A stretch of DNA of 64,000 nucleotides, taken from the NCBI RefSeq assembly GCF_014207355.1, contig NZ_JACHEF010000006.1, forward strand, positions 124,001 through 188,000, in the 5' to 3' direction. The DNA is from Mesorhizobium sangaii (lineage in GTDB: Bacteria; Pseudomonadota; Alphaproteobacteria; Rhizobiales; Rhizobiaceae). The translations under genes and the position numbers were made by a program. Positions 1 through 8,046 of the stretch are shown here, piece by piece (within the stretch, counting starts at the first letter, position 1; every line of letters starts with the position of its first letter). The notes below the pieces were generated by a model that had not been told where the DNA came from, searched no databases, and saw nothing but the letters and a program-made list of their open reading frames with translations.

Positions 1-1178
1 GCATTCACATCCTTTCGGGCGGACTTTTCCTGACACCGCGCAATCTCTGGAACCTATCGGTGCAGACTTCCTCGGTCGCGATCATGGCAACCGGCATGGT
101 GCTGGTCATCGTCATGCGCAACATCGACCTTTCGGTTGGTTCCGTCGAAGGCGTGATCGGTATGATCATGGGCGTAGCGCAAGCCGAATTCCTCATTCGC
201 GTCATCGGATTCCAGCTTGGAAATCCCTGGCTCTGGATCATCGCACTGGCCGCCGGCGTGGTGCTTGGTCTTGTGATCGGCGCCTTCCAGGGCTTCATCA
301 TCGCTTATCTCGAAGTTCCTGCCTTCATCGTGACGCTGGGCGGTCTGTTGGTCTGGCGCGGCATGGCATGGCTGATCACCAATGGGCGCACGGTCGCGCC
401 GCTCGACGCTACATTCCAGCTGATGGGCGGCGGACCGCGTGGCTCGATCGGCGCCAGCGCCAGCTGGATCGTCGGCATCGTCGCTTGCGCGGCTGTCGCT
501 TTCGCGCTGCTCAACGGCCGGTCGCAGCGCAAACGGTTCAACTTTCCACTGCGCCCCGTCTGGGCGGAAACCTTTCTCGGGTTGGTCAGTTGCGCTGCCA
601 TCCTTGGGGCCGTCTGGATCGCCAATTCCTATCCGTGGCCAATAGGCATCGTGCGCCAGTATGCACAGCAGAACGGCATCACCATTCCCGAAGGTGGGCT
701 GTTCATCGCCCACGGCATCGCCATCCCGGTACTGATGGCGGTCGCGGTCGGTATCGTCATGACCTTCATCACCAAACGCACCCGTTTCGGCCGCTATGTC
801 TTTGCCATCGGCGGCAATCCGGAGGCCGCCAATCTCGCCGGCATAAACACCCGCTGGGTGACCATGAAGGTGTTCATGATCATGGGCGTACTGGCCGCGA
901 TCAGCGCGGCGATCTCGTCGGCCCGCCTCAACGCGTCGACCAATGCGCTGGGCACGTTGGACGAGCTGCTGGTGATCGCCGCCGCCGTGATAGGCGGCAC
1001 CTCGCTTGCCGGCGGCTCCGGAACGGTGCTCGGCGCCATGCTCGGCGCGCTGCTGATGCAGTCGCTGCAGTCCGGCATGGTGCTGCTCGGCATCGACTCG
1101 CCGCTGCAGAGCATCGTGGTCGGCGCAGTGCTCGTCGTCGCTGTCTGGCTCGACACCGTCTATCGCAAGCGCGTTTAG
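1..1178 (+). CDS. xylH: Sugar ABC transporter permease, XylH-like (5' partial)
   Basis: Inner-membrane permease of a CUT2-type (BPD_transp_2 family) sugar importer, probably for xylose or a related pentose. The frame is already open at base 3 and reads through the window edge, so the true start lies upstream; the GTG at 60 falls inside a conserved stretch and is not the start. Visible marks are the IDLSVGS motif near the N-terminus, many hydrophobic helices, and the loop motif AIGGNPEAANLAGI before the last helices. A long, poorly conserved loop in the middle matches the larger size of XylH compared with RbsC. The ATPase gene follows 11 bases later; the periplasmic binding protein is expected upstream, outside the window. 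The substrate is inferred from similarity only. Confidence 0.85.
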   Translation, partial: IHILSGGLFLTPRNLWNLSVQTSSVAIMATGMVLVIVMRNIDLSVGSVEGVIGMIMGVAQAEFLIRVIGFQLGNPWLWIIALAAGVVLGLVIGAFQGFIIAYLEVPAFIVTLGGLLVWRGMAWLITNGRTVAPLDATFQLMGGGPRGSIGASASWIVGIVACAAVAFALLNGRSQRKRFNFPLRPVWAETFLGLVSCAAILGAVWIANSYPWPIGIVRQYAQQNGITIPEGGLFIAHGIAIPVLMAVAVGIVMTFITKRTRFGRYVFAIGGNPEAANLAGINTRWVTMKVFMIMGVLAAISAAISSARLNASTNALGTLDELLVIAAAVIGGTSLAGGSGTVLGAMLGALLMQSLQSGMVLLGIDSPLQSIVVGAVLVVAVWLDTVYRKRV

Positions 1179-1189
1179 GAGGCATGACC

Positions 1190-1990
1190 ATGATCGACAA
1201 GACTGCACCCGCAGCCACCGCGCTGATCGACATGAGAAACATCTCGATCGCCTTTGGCGGCATTCGCGCCGTTGACGACGCTTCGATCGACCTGTTCCCC
1301 GGTGAGGTCGTGGCGCTGCTCGGCCATAACGGCGCCGGCAAGTCGACGCTGATCAAGATCCTGTCCGGCGCGTACAAGCGCGACGCGGGCCATATCTTCG
1401 TCAACGGCGAGGAGGCATCGATCTCCAACCCGCGCGACGCCAAGAAATACGGCATCGAGACGATCTACCAGACGCTGGCTTTGGCCGACAATGTCGATGC
1501 CGCCGCCAATTTGTTCCTCGGCCGGGAACTGATGACCGCCTGGGGCACACTCGACGACGTTGCGATGGAGGCGGAGGCGCGCAAGGTGATGGGCCGGCTC
1601 AATCCCCGCTTCCAGCGCTTCAAGGAGCCGGTGATCAAACTGTCGGGCGGACAGCGGCAATCGGTGGCGATCGCGCGCGCGATCCTGTTCAACGCGCGCA
1701 TCCTGATCATGGACGAGCCGACGGCGGCACTTGGTCCGCAGGAAACGGCGCAGGTCGGCGAACTGGTCAAGCAGCTCAAGTCCGACGGCATCGGCATCTT
1801 CCTGATCAGCCACGACATCCACGACGTGTTCGAGCTTGCCGACCGGGTCTGCGTCATGAAAAACGGCCAGGTCGTCGGCACCGCGCGCACCACCGATGTG
1901 ACCCAGGACGAGGTGCTCGGCATGATCATTCTGGGCAAATGTCCGCCCGGCGCCATTCCTGGGCCAGGCGCACTGAAGATCGCCGCCTAG
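1190..1990 (+). CDS. Sugar ABC transporter ATP-binding protein, single domain (XylG/FrcA-like)
   Basis: ATPase that powers the preceding permease. It carries one complete ABC domain: Walker A GHNGAGKST at residues 45-53, signature LSGGQRQ, Walker B ILIMDEPTAAL and the H-loop ISHD. At 266 aa it is half the length of E. coli XylG or RbsA, which contain two fused domains; single-domain versions such as FrcA are common in rhizobia and would act as homodimers. Two in-frame ATGs (1184 and 1190) compete. The AGGAGG at 1177-1182 lies 7 bases before the second but only 1 base before the first, so 1190 is preferred. The permease stop codon overlaps this ribosome-binding site, which suggests coupled translation. 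Confidence 0.88.
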   Translation: MIDKTAPAATALIDMRNISIAFGGIRAVDDASIDLFPGEVVALLGHNGAGKSTLIKILSGAYKRDAGHIFVNGEEASISNPRDAKKYGIETIYQTLALADNVDAAANLFLGRELMTAWGTLDDVAMEAEARKVMGRLNPRFQRFKEPVIKLSGGQRQSVAIARAILFNARILIMDEPTAALGPQETAQVGELVKQLKSDGIGIFLISHDIHDVFELADRVCVMKNGQVVGTARTTDVTQDEVLGMIILGKCPPGAIPGPGALKIAA

Positions 1991-2082
1991 AACTCCGATC
2001 TTCCAAAGTAATCTTTCTACGTCTCGATCCGTTTCTGCCCGTCGGATCGTCCTTGGTGTGTCCGAACAGAAGGAGACATGCC

Positions 2083-2391
2083 ATGTCCGACGAATCCGTC
2101 ATCTTGATCAATCTGTTGAAGGTCAAACCCGGCAAGCAGGATGCGCTGATCGCGCTCTTGAAGCAGAACACCGACACGGTGGTCCGCACGCTCCGCGGCT
2201 GGAAGATGACCCGGCTGATCGCGGCGCAGGACGGCGAAGGCGTCGTCATCTACTCCGAGTGGGAGACCCCGGCAGCCGTCGAGGCGATGCGCAGCGATCC
2301 ACGCATGAAAGCCTATTTCCCGAAGATTCGGGAGCTGGCGAGCCTGGACTCGATGGTGGGCTCGGCAGTGTTGAGCGAAACGCACAAGTAA
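2083..2391 (+). CDS. Antibiotic biosynthesis monooxygenase (ABM) domain protein
   Basis: Small 102-aa protein of the dimeric alpha+beta barrel (ferredoxin-like) fold. Family features are an N-terminal strand ILINLLKVKPGK, a helix with the pattern LIALLKQNTD, and the strand VVIYSEWET. ABM proteins act as small cofactor-free monooxygenases or as stress-related ligand-binding proteins; the substrate cannot be told from sequence. The start is fixed by AGGAG at 2071-2075, 7 bases before the ATG. It is followed 34 bases later by an EthD-fold protein and then by a broken sigma factor gene, all on the same strand and probably one operon. Nothing in the 92 bases after the ABC operon looks like a strong terminator. 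Confidence 0.75.
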   Translation: MSDESVILINLLKVKPGKQDALIALLKQNTDTVVRTLRGWKMTRLIAAQDGEGVVIYSEWETPAAVEAMRSDPRMKAYFPKIRELASLDSMVGSAVLSETHK

Positions 2392-2425
2392 GGTTGCGTC
2401 ACACAAGCAACAAAGGAGAACCGCA

Positions 2426-2740
2426 ATGGCTCGGATGGTTGTGATTTACCCGACACCGGAGAACGTCGAGGCGTTTGACCGGCATTACTTCGAAATCCAC
2501 GTGCCTCTCGCCAAGAAGCTTCCGGGCCTCAGGAAATACGAAGTCAGCAATGGCCCTATCGCAACGCCGGTAGGACCCTCCAATATTCATCGGATCGGAA
2601 CGCTGTATTTCGACGACCTTGCGGCCATCGAAAAGGCGTTTGCCAGCGCGGAGGGGCAAGCGGCCGGGGCGGATCGACGCCTTTTTGCGCCTGATGACTC
2701 GGGCGTCCAAATGTTCCTTTTCGACAACAGAGAAGTCTGA
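2426..2740 (+). CDS. EthD family protein
   Basis: A 104-aa protein of the EthD family, another dimeric alpha+beta barrel group. The typical opening is present: VVIYPTPENVEAFDRHYFEIHVPLA, here a strand followed by a helix whose HYFEIHVPLAKKLPG segment is the family hallmark. EthD was first seen in an ethyl tert-butyl ether degradation cluster, but its biochemical role is unsettled. An AAGGAG ribosome-binding site precedes the ATG. The gene lies between an ABM protein and a SigJ-type sigma factor. EthD proteins are often found beside such sigma factors, so this may be the target or partner of the regulator that follows; that link is inferred. Confidence 0.78.
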   Translation: MARMVVIYPTPENVEAFDRHYFEIHVPLAKKLPGLRKYEVSNGPIATPVGPSNIHRIGTLYFDDLAAIEKAFASAEGQAAGADRRLFAPDDSGVQMFLFDNREV

Positions 2741-2810
2741 GCTCTCCTTCCTTGTTCGTCTCGGGCAAAATAACGACGAAGAGCGGGGAAGCGAGGATAG
2801 GTCTCGATAC

Positions 2811-3666
2811 ATGAACGCGAACGAATTCGAGGATCGTCTGAAAGCGCTGCGGCCACGCCTTCACCGCTACTGCGCGCGCATGACGGGATCGGCGGTCAAT
2901 GGCGAGGATGTATTGCAGGACACCCTCGTCAAGGCCCTTCACGCGCGAGCCCAGGGCGCCGGAGTGGATAATCTCGAGGGCTGGCTGTTCCGCATCGCCC
3001 ACAATGCGAGCCTCGATTTCCTGCGCGTCAAATCCCGGAACACGGTCGTCCCGCTTACTGAAGACGTCGAAGCGGCGCCTATTCCAGAAGCGGACATCGT
3101 CGCGGTCAGCTTTCAGACGTTTCTGCGGCTGCCCGAACTTCAGCGCTGCGCGGTGATCCTCAAGGATGTTCTGGGTCATTCGATCGAGGAGATCAAACAT
3201 CGCCGGGTGCTCTCCGACAGCGGCCAAATCGGCGCTTCAGCGCGGGCGCGCTGCGCTGCGGCTTTTCGCGCAGGCGCCCGAGGACACGAGGCTGCCGCTG
3301 ATGTCCGATTCGGACCGGCGCAAGATCGCCGCTTATGTCCATCTGTTCCGGAGCGGCGATTTCGACGCAATCCGCGTCATGCTTGCCGACGACGTGAAGC
3401 TCGATCTGGTGAACCGGCTCCAACTGGAAGGGCGCGACAAGATCGGCCTCTATTTCACGCGCTATGCGCAAGAGACGAAATGGCGATTCGCCCTCGGCGC
3501 TGTCGAAGGGAAGCCGGCTATGCTGGTCTTCGACAGCACCGGCCCGATGGAAAGACCCGCGCATTTTGTCCTGATCGACTGGTCGGAAAGCCGGATCATC
3601 GAGATCCGGGATTTCTTGTTCGCTCCCTATGTGCTCGAAGCCATGGATTGGGTGCGGTTGGACTAG
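2811..3666 (+). pseudogene. ECF sigma factor with SnoaL-like C-terminal domain (SigJ-type), frameshifted
   Basis: The first frame (ATG 2811) encodes sigma region 2 (the RLHRYCARMTGS and VLQDTLVKAL motifs) and the start of region 4, ending at LGHSIEEI. The remainder of region 4 (AGCSPTAAKSALQRGRAALR) and a SnoaL-like domain of about 110 aa continue in the next frame from about 3196 to the stop at 3666. The break lies at about 3195-3197 (ATC-AAAC). Restoring a codon there (two bases lost, or one gained) gives an intact protein of about 285 aa. The SnoaL-like tail is usual in the SigJ/ECF41 group, where it modulates the sigma activity. It could be a real decay, a sequencing error, or less likely a functional split gene. 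Confidence 0.8.
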
Positions 3667-3821
3667 CGTCTACGGTACCACCCTGGCCGGACGAACCGTG
3701 CCCGGCCGCTGGTTGCCGGTCATGTGATGTGCCAGCTGTCATGATGGCTTGGCCTTGCCATTGTGTTGGCATGTCGACTTGCCCATAAAGGTCCGACATT
3801 GCCCATGGACCGCATCATCCG

Positions 3822-5462
3822 TTGAAGAAGCTTTTTCCAATCGTCGCGTTCGTCGCCGTTGCACTGATCAGCATGACGATGGCGGGGTTTGCCTATTTCG
3901 CGACGCAGGAAGCTGCCCGCATCAAATTCGAAGCTACGGCCGACGATGCGCTCAACCGGATCGAGAGCCGCATCGACCTGCATCTGTCGCTGCTGCGGTC
4001 GACGCAGGCCCTGTTCGATGCCAGCAACGGCAATATCTCGCAGAACGAGTTCAAGGCGTTCTTCAACGCGCTCGATGTCGACAACAACTTCGCCGGCTTG
4101 CGCGGTATCGGCTTTCTCAGACTGGTAAAGACGGGGGACGAGGCGGCGGTCGAACGCGACATGCTGCACGACCATGGTGTCAGCCATCCGATCTATCCGG
4201 ACACCACGCAACCCTGGCGCGCGCCCATCGTGATGTTCGAGCCGCTGGATCCGTCCAACCAGGCCGCCATCGGCTACGACATGTTCAGCGAACCGGTGCG
4301 GCGCGTGGCCATCGAAAAGGCAATGTCCGACGATGAGCAGCACGCCAGCGCGCTGGTGCAGCTCGGCCAGAGCACGGGTGCGGCGCAGACGTTCCCCGGC
4401 TTCCTGGTCTTCGTGCGGCTCAATGTCGAAACCGCTCCCGATGTCATCAATGCGTCCAGATCCTCCACGGCCGGCTTTCTCTATGCGGCTTTTCGGGCAC
4501 GGGACCTGTTCCAGATAGCGCTCAGCCGGTCGCCGCTGCTGCCGGTCAACACGGAAATCTATGACGGCGCTGTGAGCGGCGACAATCTCTTGTTCCGGTC
4601 GGAGACGCCACCAGCGTCATCCTTCGGGGACAGGCTGCTGGTCACCCGCAAGATCATGGTGGCCGGCCAACCGTGGACGGTCCTGTTTCGGCCGACAAGC
4701 GCCTTTTCGCAGCCGTCGTCGCGTGCCATTCCGGTGATGCTGGGGCTGTTCGGCTTGCTGCTGGCGGGCGCCATCGCTTTGGTGGCGCGCTATCAGGAGC
4801 GGGCCTATGAGGCGGCGTCGCGCCTGCATGAGACGACGGAAAAGAGCCTGCTCGAAAAAGACCTGATGCTGCAGGAGATGAAGCACCGCATCAAGAATTC
4901 GATCACCAGGGTGCTGGCGATCGCGCGCCAGACGGCCTCGCGGGCCACAGACGTCAACGAATTTTCCTCGTCCTTCTCGGCCAGGCTGCAGGCGATGGCG
5001 GCGTCTCAGGACATGCTGACGCGCTCGCGCTGGCAGAAGGCCGATCTTGGCGATCTCCTGCGCATCGAGCTCGGCCAGGTGTTCGGCAAGGAGCTGCCCG
5101 AGAAGCTTTTGTCGGGGCCGGAGGTGCTGCTCGACGAAACCACGACGCAGGCGCTCGGCCTGACGTTCCATGAACTGGCGACGAATGCATTAAAATATGG
5201 CGAAACCGGCAATTCAGCCAGTTCGCTCAAGGGAGATTGGGCGCTCAAGGTCGACTGGTCGCTCGAAGGGCGAGGGCGCGACGGGGTACTGGTTCTCAAC
5301 TGGCGCGAAACCGGGCAGGGGAAACTCGAGGCGCCGGCCAAGATCGGATTCGGCACCAAGCTGATCGACCTCAACGTCACGCGCGAATTGCGCGGCACGA
5401 TCAACCGCGATTATCGCGATGACGGGTTGAATGTGGAGATCAGGATTCCGTTGACAGGCTAA
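3822..5462 (+). CDS. CHASE-domain HWE-family sensor histidine kinase
   Basis: Membrane sensor kinase of 546 aa. A first membrane helix (about residues 5-25) and a second (about 305-325) enclose a periplasmic CHASE domain, which usually binds small ligands. The cytoplasmic part is an HWE/HisKA_2 kinase with phospho-acceptor His355 in EMKHRIKN, and an ATPase domain containing FHELATNALKYG. The start is a TTG with only a weak ribosome-binding site; a stop at 3786 leaves no ATG or GTG in frame upstream. HWE kinases of this group commonly feed PhyR, and this one lies 3 kb from phyR, so a role as stress input is plausible. I found no EcfG-type promoter in front of it. Confidence 0.9.
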   Translation: MKKLFPIVAFVAVALISMTMAGFAYFATQEAARIKFEATADDALNRIESRIDLHLSLLRSTQALFDASNGNISQNEFKAFFNALDVDNNFAGLRGIGFLRLVKTGDEAAVERDMLHDHGVSHPIYPDTTQPWRAPIVMFEPLDPSNQAAIGYDMFSEPVRRVAIEKAMSDDEQHASALVQLGQSTGAAQTFPGFLVFVRLNVETAPDVINASRSSTAGFLYAAFRARDLFQIALSRSPLLPVNTEIYDGAVSGDNLLFRSETPPASSFGDRLLVTRKIMVAGQPWTVLFRPTSAFSQPSSRAIPVMLGLFGLLLAGAIALVARYQERAYEAASRLHETTEKSLLEKDLMLQEMKHRIKNSITRVLAIARQTASRATDVNEFSSSFSARLQAMAASQDMLTRSRWQKADLGDLLRIELGQVFGKELPEKLLSGPEVLLDETTTQALGLTFHELATNALKYGETGNSASSLKGDWALKVDWSLEGRGRDGVLVLNWRETGQGKLEAPAKIGFGTKLIDLNVTRELRGTINRDYRDDGLNVEIRIPLTG

Positions 5463-5483
5463 TGCAGCGTGCAGTCGTCAAAA

Positions 5484-5513
5484 ATCCGGAGGCCGGCGGG
5501 CCGGTCTCCGGAT
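5484..5513. terminator. Hairpin between convergent genes
   Basis: ATCCGGAG at 5484-5491 pairs with CTCCGGAT at 5506-5513. A G-T wobble and CCGG/CCGG extend the stem to 13 pairs around a 4-base loop. It lies between the convergent kinase (ends 5462) and the lipoprotein gene (ends 5536), and could stop transcription from both sides. There is no strong T-run. Confidence 0.65.
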
Positions 5514-5535
5514 CGACGTTTCGATTATCGCCGAA

Positions 5536-5781
5536 CTAGTTGCAGCGAGCCGTGTAGATCCGGCCGCGATGATCGCGATACTGACAATAGCCGTTCTGCA
5601 GTCTGCGAACCAGCAGGCCGGAACCGGCACCGACTGCCGCACCGATCAGCGCGCCCTTGCCGCCGCCGACCAAGCCGCCGACACCGGCGCCAATCAAGCC
5701 GCCGCCAACCACATCCTGCTCGGTGCTTGTGCAGCCGCTGAGGGCAGCCACCGCAATCATGGCAATAATCATCTTCCGCAT
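5536..5781 (-). CDS. Glycine-zipper outer-membrane lipoprotein (small, SlyB/OmpA-like 17 kDa type)
   Basis: An 81-aa lipoprotein. It has a short hydrophobic signal peptide ending in the lipobox LSGC (residues 13-16), then a glycine-zipper segment (GGGLIGAGVGGLVGGG and GALIGAAVGAGSG) that forms small-residue membrane helices, and a C-terminal tail with two cysteines. Proteins of this kind sit in the outer membrane and are usually envelope-stress or structural components. The ATG at 5781 is chosen over a longer frame because it starts the signal peptide exactly and has AGGAG about 7 bases upstream. Unlike its neighbours it has no visible EcfG promoter. Confidence 0.82.
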   Translation of the reverse strand: MRKMIIAMIAVAALSGCTSTEQDVVGGGLIGAGVGGLVGGGKGALIGAAVGAGSGLLVRRLQNGYCQYRDHRGRIYTARCN

Positions 5782-5864
5782 AGAGTCACTCCTCACTTTG
5801 TGTCCACACTTTGGTAAGCTCTGACAGCCATTTAGCATTAAATGGCGGCCGCTGCTGCTGCAAT

Positions 5865-6191
5865 CTATTGTTGGCGAAGATAGTCTTTTTCTGGGCGCGC
5901 CGCGTTCGATGCCATCACGACGTTGGAGATAGCCAGGGAAGCGTTGAGCGTGCCGTCCGGGCGCACGTTCCAGACGATCTGGTCATAGTCGTCTTCGAGC
6001 GCCGGATCGACGGCAAGGCACTTGCCGACAATGTGCTGAGCCTGCCCCTGCACGTCGCCCAGCGCGAATGGCCGTTCGGCGACGCATTGGTCGGCGGTCG
6101 CGAAAACGCTCACCGGTACCTGCAATTCATGGCAGTCGGCCATCGTGTTCGAGCAACCGATGACCAGCAACAATGCAGCAATGTGTTCCAT
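5865..6191 (-). CDS. Hypothetical secreted protein, general-stress regulated
   Basis: A 108-aa protein with an N-terminal hydrophobic stretch (residues 1-14, MEHIAALLLVIGCS) that could be a signal peptide, possibly a lipoprotein signal with Cys13. Four cysteines are spread through the first half. I recognise no domain. The ATG at 6191 is chosen over a longer open frame because AGAGGA precedes it and because an EcfG-type promoter at 6216-6240 would start the RNA about 18 bases upstream, inside the longer frame. Being part of the stress regulon suggests an envelope protection role, but this is inference. Confidence 0.6.
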   Translation of the reverse strand: MEHIAALLLVIGCSNTMADCHELQVPVSVFATADQCVAERPFALGDVQGQAQHIVGKCLAVDPALEDDYDQIVWNVRPDGTLNASLAISNVVMASNAARPEKDYLRQQ

Positions 6192-6215
6192 GGCGACATG
6201 TCCTCTCGCCACAGT

Positions 6216-6240
6216 AACGGTCCATAGCCGCCAAAGTTCC
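6216..6240 (-). promoter_or_regulatory. EcfG-type promoter
   Basis: Reading the minus strand, GGAAC (6236-6240) is followed by 16 bp and CGTT (6216-6219). This matches the general-stress sigma factor consensus and lies 25 bases before the ATG at 6191. Confidence 0.72.
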
Positions 6241-6458
6241 TCGGCCGCAGGGCGACCAGCGAAATAACGCGGCGCAACGGGTAATTCCGGCGCCGGCCGT
6301 GATAGCAGACGCAGTGTGATGGACGTCAGGAAACCAGCTGCAACAGGACGCGGCAATGTTCGGCGGTGCGGCAGGTTCCAGCGGTATCTGGGGAAAACAG
6401 AATCCGCTTTTATGGTGAGTAGCCGGTTAAGGATGATCCTGGGGGAGGCGCGGGCGCT

Positions 6459-7490
6459 TCACTCGGTTTCAAAATTGCCGTGCGGAACGACGAGGCGGTA
6501 TTCGAGGCGACCGGGCATAAGCTCCAGCGTCGCCGTTCCGTTCAGGGAGGCGGGCACGACCCGCTCGAGCGCGACACTGCCGAAGCGTTTCTGGCTGTGC
6601 TCGATGTCGCTCGCCGGTACTATTTCGGCCCATGTCAGCGACAGCGCCGGGCCTCCGGCAGCGGCATTGAGATCGGTCGTAACTTCAACGAAGCCATCTG
6701 GACGTGAAAGGGCGCCATAGCTGACCGAATTGACGGCGAGTTCATGCATGGCAAGGCCGATGTGCAGCGCGGCGTTGGGATTGAGATAGGGGTTTGCGCC
6801 ACGGAAGCGCAGGCCGTGGGACGGATCCACTCCGTTGCGACCGACCTGGCCCGACACCAGTTCGCGAAGTGCAGCGCCGCGCCAATTTGAGGAGGTCACC
6901 AGATCCTGGGACGAGGCCAACGATTGCAGCCGACCGCGAAAGCGCGTCAGGAAATCAGCGATGCCATCGGAATAGCGCCCGGTCTGGGTGGCTATGCTTT
7001 GAATGATCGCCAGGAGGTTCTTCGAGCGATGGCTGACTTCGCGCAACAATGTCGTCAGGGTCTGCTCACGGCGCTTCTGATCGGTCGTTTCGACCATGGT
7101 GGTGACGACACCTTGCACCGTGCCACCATCGCCATGGTCTGCGTCGACCCAGACCTGAAACCAGCGAAAGCCGTCCTCTGCGGGGACGCTGATTTCGAGG
7201 CGTTGCGGATTGCCGGATGCGATGACGTCGCGCTTCGCCGCGCCGATGCGGTCGATCTGCGCTGCGGGCAGGATGCCGTTGCCGTCTGCGGTGTCGGAAG
7301 CCCACGGCGCACGCATATTGCGCGCCCATACCGTTTTCAGTTCGCGATCCTGATAGAGAACGGAAATGCCGGCATTGTGCAGCGCGTGGAGAAGGGCCCG
7401 GCCAAGTTGCATGCCGCTTTCGGCGGGATGCAAGGCGATGACTTCATCGCCAGGCACGTCTTGTTTCCTATCTCCGGTCCTCGAACGCAT
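6459..7490 (-). CDS. PAS-containing HWE-family histidine kinase (soluble)
   Basis: Cytosolic sensor kinase of 343 aa with no membrane helix. Residues 30-140 form a PAS-like sensor (VLYQDRELKTVWARN ... DGFRWFQVWVD). The HWE/HisKA_2 dimerisation domain has phospho-acceptor His154 in REVSHRSKN, and the ATPase domain contains AMHELAVNSVSYG. The ATPase C-terminal part is somewhat reduced. An EcfG promoter sits just upstream, so the kinase is probably made under control of the system it is likely to feed, giving positive feedback. The partner is inferred: PhyR (8047-8841) and the single receiver at 9867-10316 are candidates. Confidence 0.9.
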   Translation of the reverse strand: MRSRTGDRKQDVPGDEVIALHPAESGMQLGRALLHALHNAGISVLYQDRELKTVWARNMRAPWASDTADGNGILPAAQIDRIGAAKRDVIASGNPQRLEISVPAEDGFRWFQVWVDADHGDGGTVQGVVTTMVETTDQKRREQTLTTLLREVSHRSKNLLAIIQSIATQTGRYSDGIADFLTRFRGRLQSLASSQDLVTSSNWRGAALRELVSGQVGRNGVDPSHGLRFRGANPYLNPNAALHIGLAMHELAVNSVSYGALSRPDGFVEVTTDLNAAAGGPALSLTWAEIVPASDIEHSQKRFGSVALERVVPASLNGTATLELMPGRLEYRLVVPHGNFETE

Positions 7491-7519
7491 CTGCCAATCT
7501 GTCCACCCAACTCAGGCTG

Positions 7520-7544
7520 AACGGTTCACTATGCAATGGGTTCC
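7520..7544 (-). promoter_or_regulatory. EcfG-type promoter of the PAS-HWE kinase
   Basis: On the minus strand GGAAC (7540-7544), 16 bp, CGTT (7520-7523). It ends 30 bases before the kinase ATG at 7490. Confidence 0.75.
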
Positions 7545-7576
7545 AGAGGTTTACGGAAACCAGCCTCCAAAGCGGT

Positions 7577-7614
7577 CCGCCGGGCGGTGTCCTGTGAAGG
7601 ACACCGCCCGGCGG
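7577..7614. terminator. 16-bp perfect GC-rich hairpin, likely terminator of the DUF1328 gene
   Basis: CCGCCGGGCGGTGTCC (7577-7592) is exactly complementary to 7599-7614 around the loop TGTGAA. Outside it, 7552-7564 and 7616-7628 also pair except for a central AAA/TTT, so the whole element is an extended palindrome of about 75 bp. It lies 61 bases past the DUF1328 stop codon on the minus strand and lacks a T-run. Confidence 0.65.
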
Positions 7615-7674
7615 TGGCTGGAAACCGTTTGAGGGGTGCGGCTTCCAGTGTTCGCTCGAATGATCGTTCGGTCC

Positions 7675-7839
7675 TCACGCCCGTTTGAACAGGCCGGCAA
7701 GAAGCGAAATGACCAGGAAAGCGAGAAAGATGAAAAACAATATCTGCGCTATGCCCGCAGACGTGCCGGCGATGCCGCCGAAACCAAGCGCGCCGGCTAT
7801 GATTGCCACGACGAGAAATACGAGCGCCCAGTAGAGCAT
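7675..7839 (-). CDS. DUF1328 family small membrane protein (YtjA-like)
   Basis: A 54-aa protein made of two membrane helices (about residues 3-22 and 30-50) separated by a glycine-rich turn GFGGIAGTSAG, which is the DUF1328/YtjA signature. Function is unknown; homologues in proteobacteria are often stress-induced. The start at 7839 is set by AAGGAG 8 bases upstream and by the family length. An EcfG promoter lies at 7869-7893 and hairpins at 7577-7614 and 7978-8014 delimit a one-gene transcript. Confidence 0.88.
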   Translation of the reverse strand: MLYWALVFLVVAIIAGALGFGGIAGTSAGIAQILFFIFLAFLVISLLAGLFKRA

Positions 7840-7868
7840 GATCCATCTCCTTCGAATGGTGCGATGAA

Positions 7869-7893
7869 AACGTGAGTAAATGCGGTTTGTTCC
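7869..7893 (-). promoter_or_regulatory. EcfG-type promoter of the DUF1328 gene
   Basis: Minus strand: GGAAC (7889-7893), 16 bp, CGTT (7869-7872), 30 bases upstream of the ATG at 7839. Confidence 0.75.
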
Positions 7894-7977
7894 ACCATTT
7901 GCCGAAAAAGACGATGCTTGCAAATCGTTCTGGGCAGGGTGACGCCGGGAATTCGCCGATGACGGGTCCGGGCATCC

Positions 7978-8014
7978 AAAAGGCCGCCTGATGCATCGCA
8001 TCAGGCGGCCTTTT
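7978..8014. terminator. Strong bidirectional terminator after phyR
   Basis: A 17-base arm at 7978-7994 (AAAAGGCCGCCTGATGC) pairs perfectly with 7998-8014 across a 3-base loop. The A-rich and T-rich ends make it work in both directions. It lies 33 bases downstream of the phyR stop codon on the minus strand. Confidence 0.9.
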
Positions 8015-8046
8015 GATACCGCGTCGTGCCGTCAAGAAGTGCTCCC

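Noticed and set aside
54..1208. Long minus-strand frame opposite the sugar permease gene
   Set aside because: It mirrors a gene with clear family motifs; the product is rich in Arg, His, Asp and Gly, typical of antisense frames in high-GC DNA.
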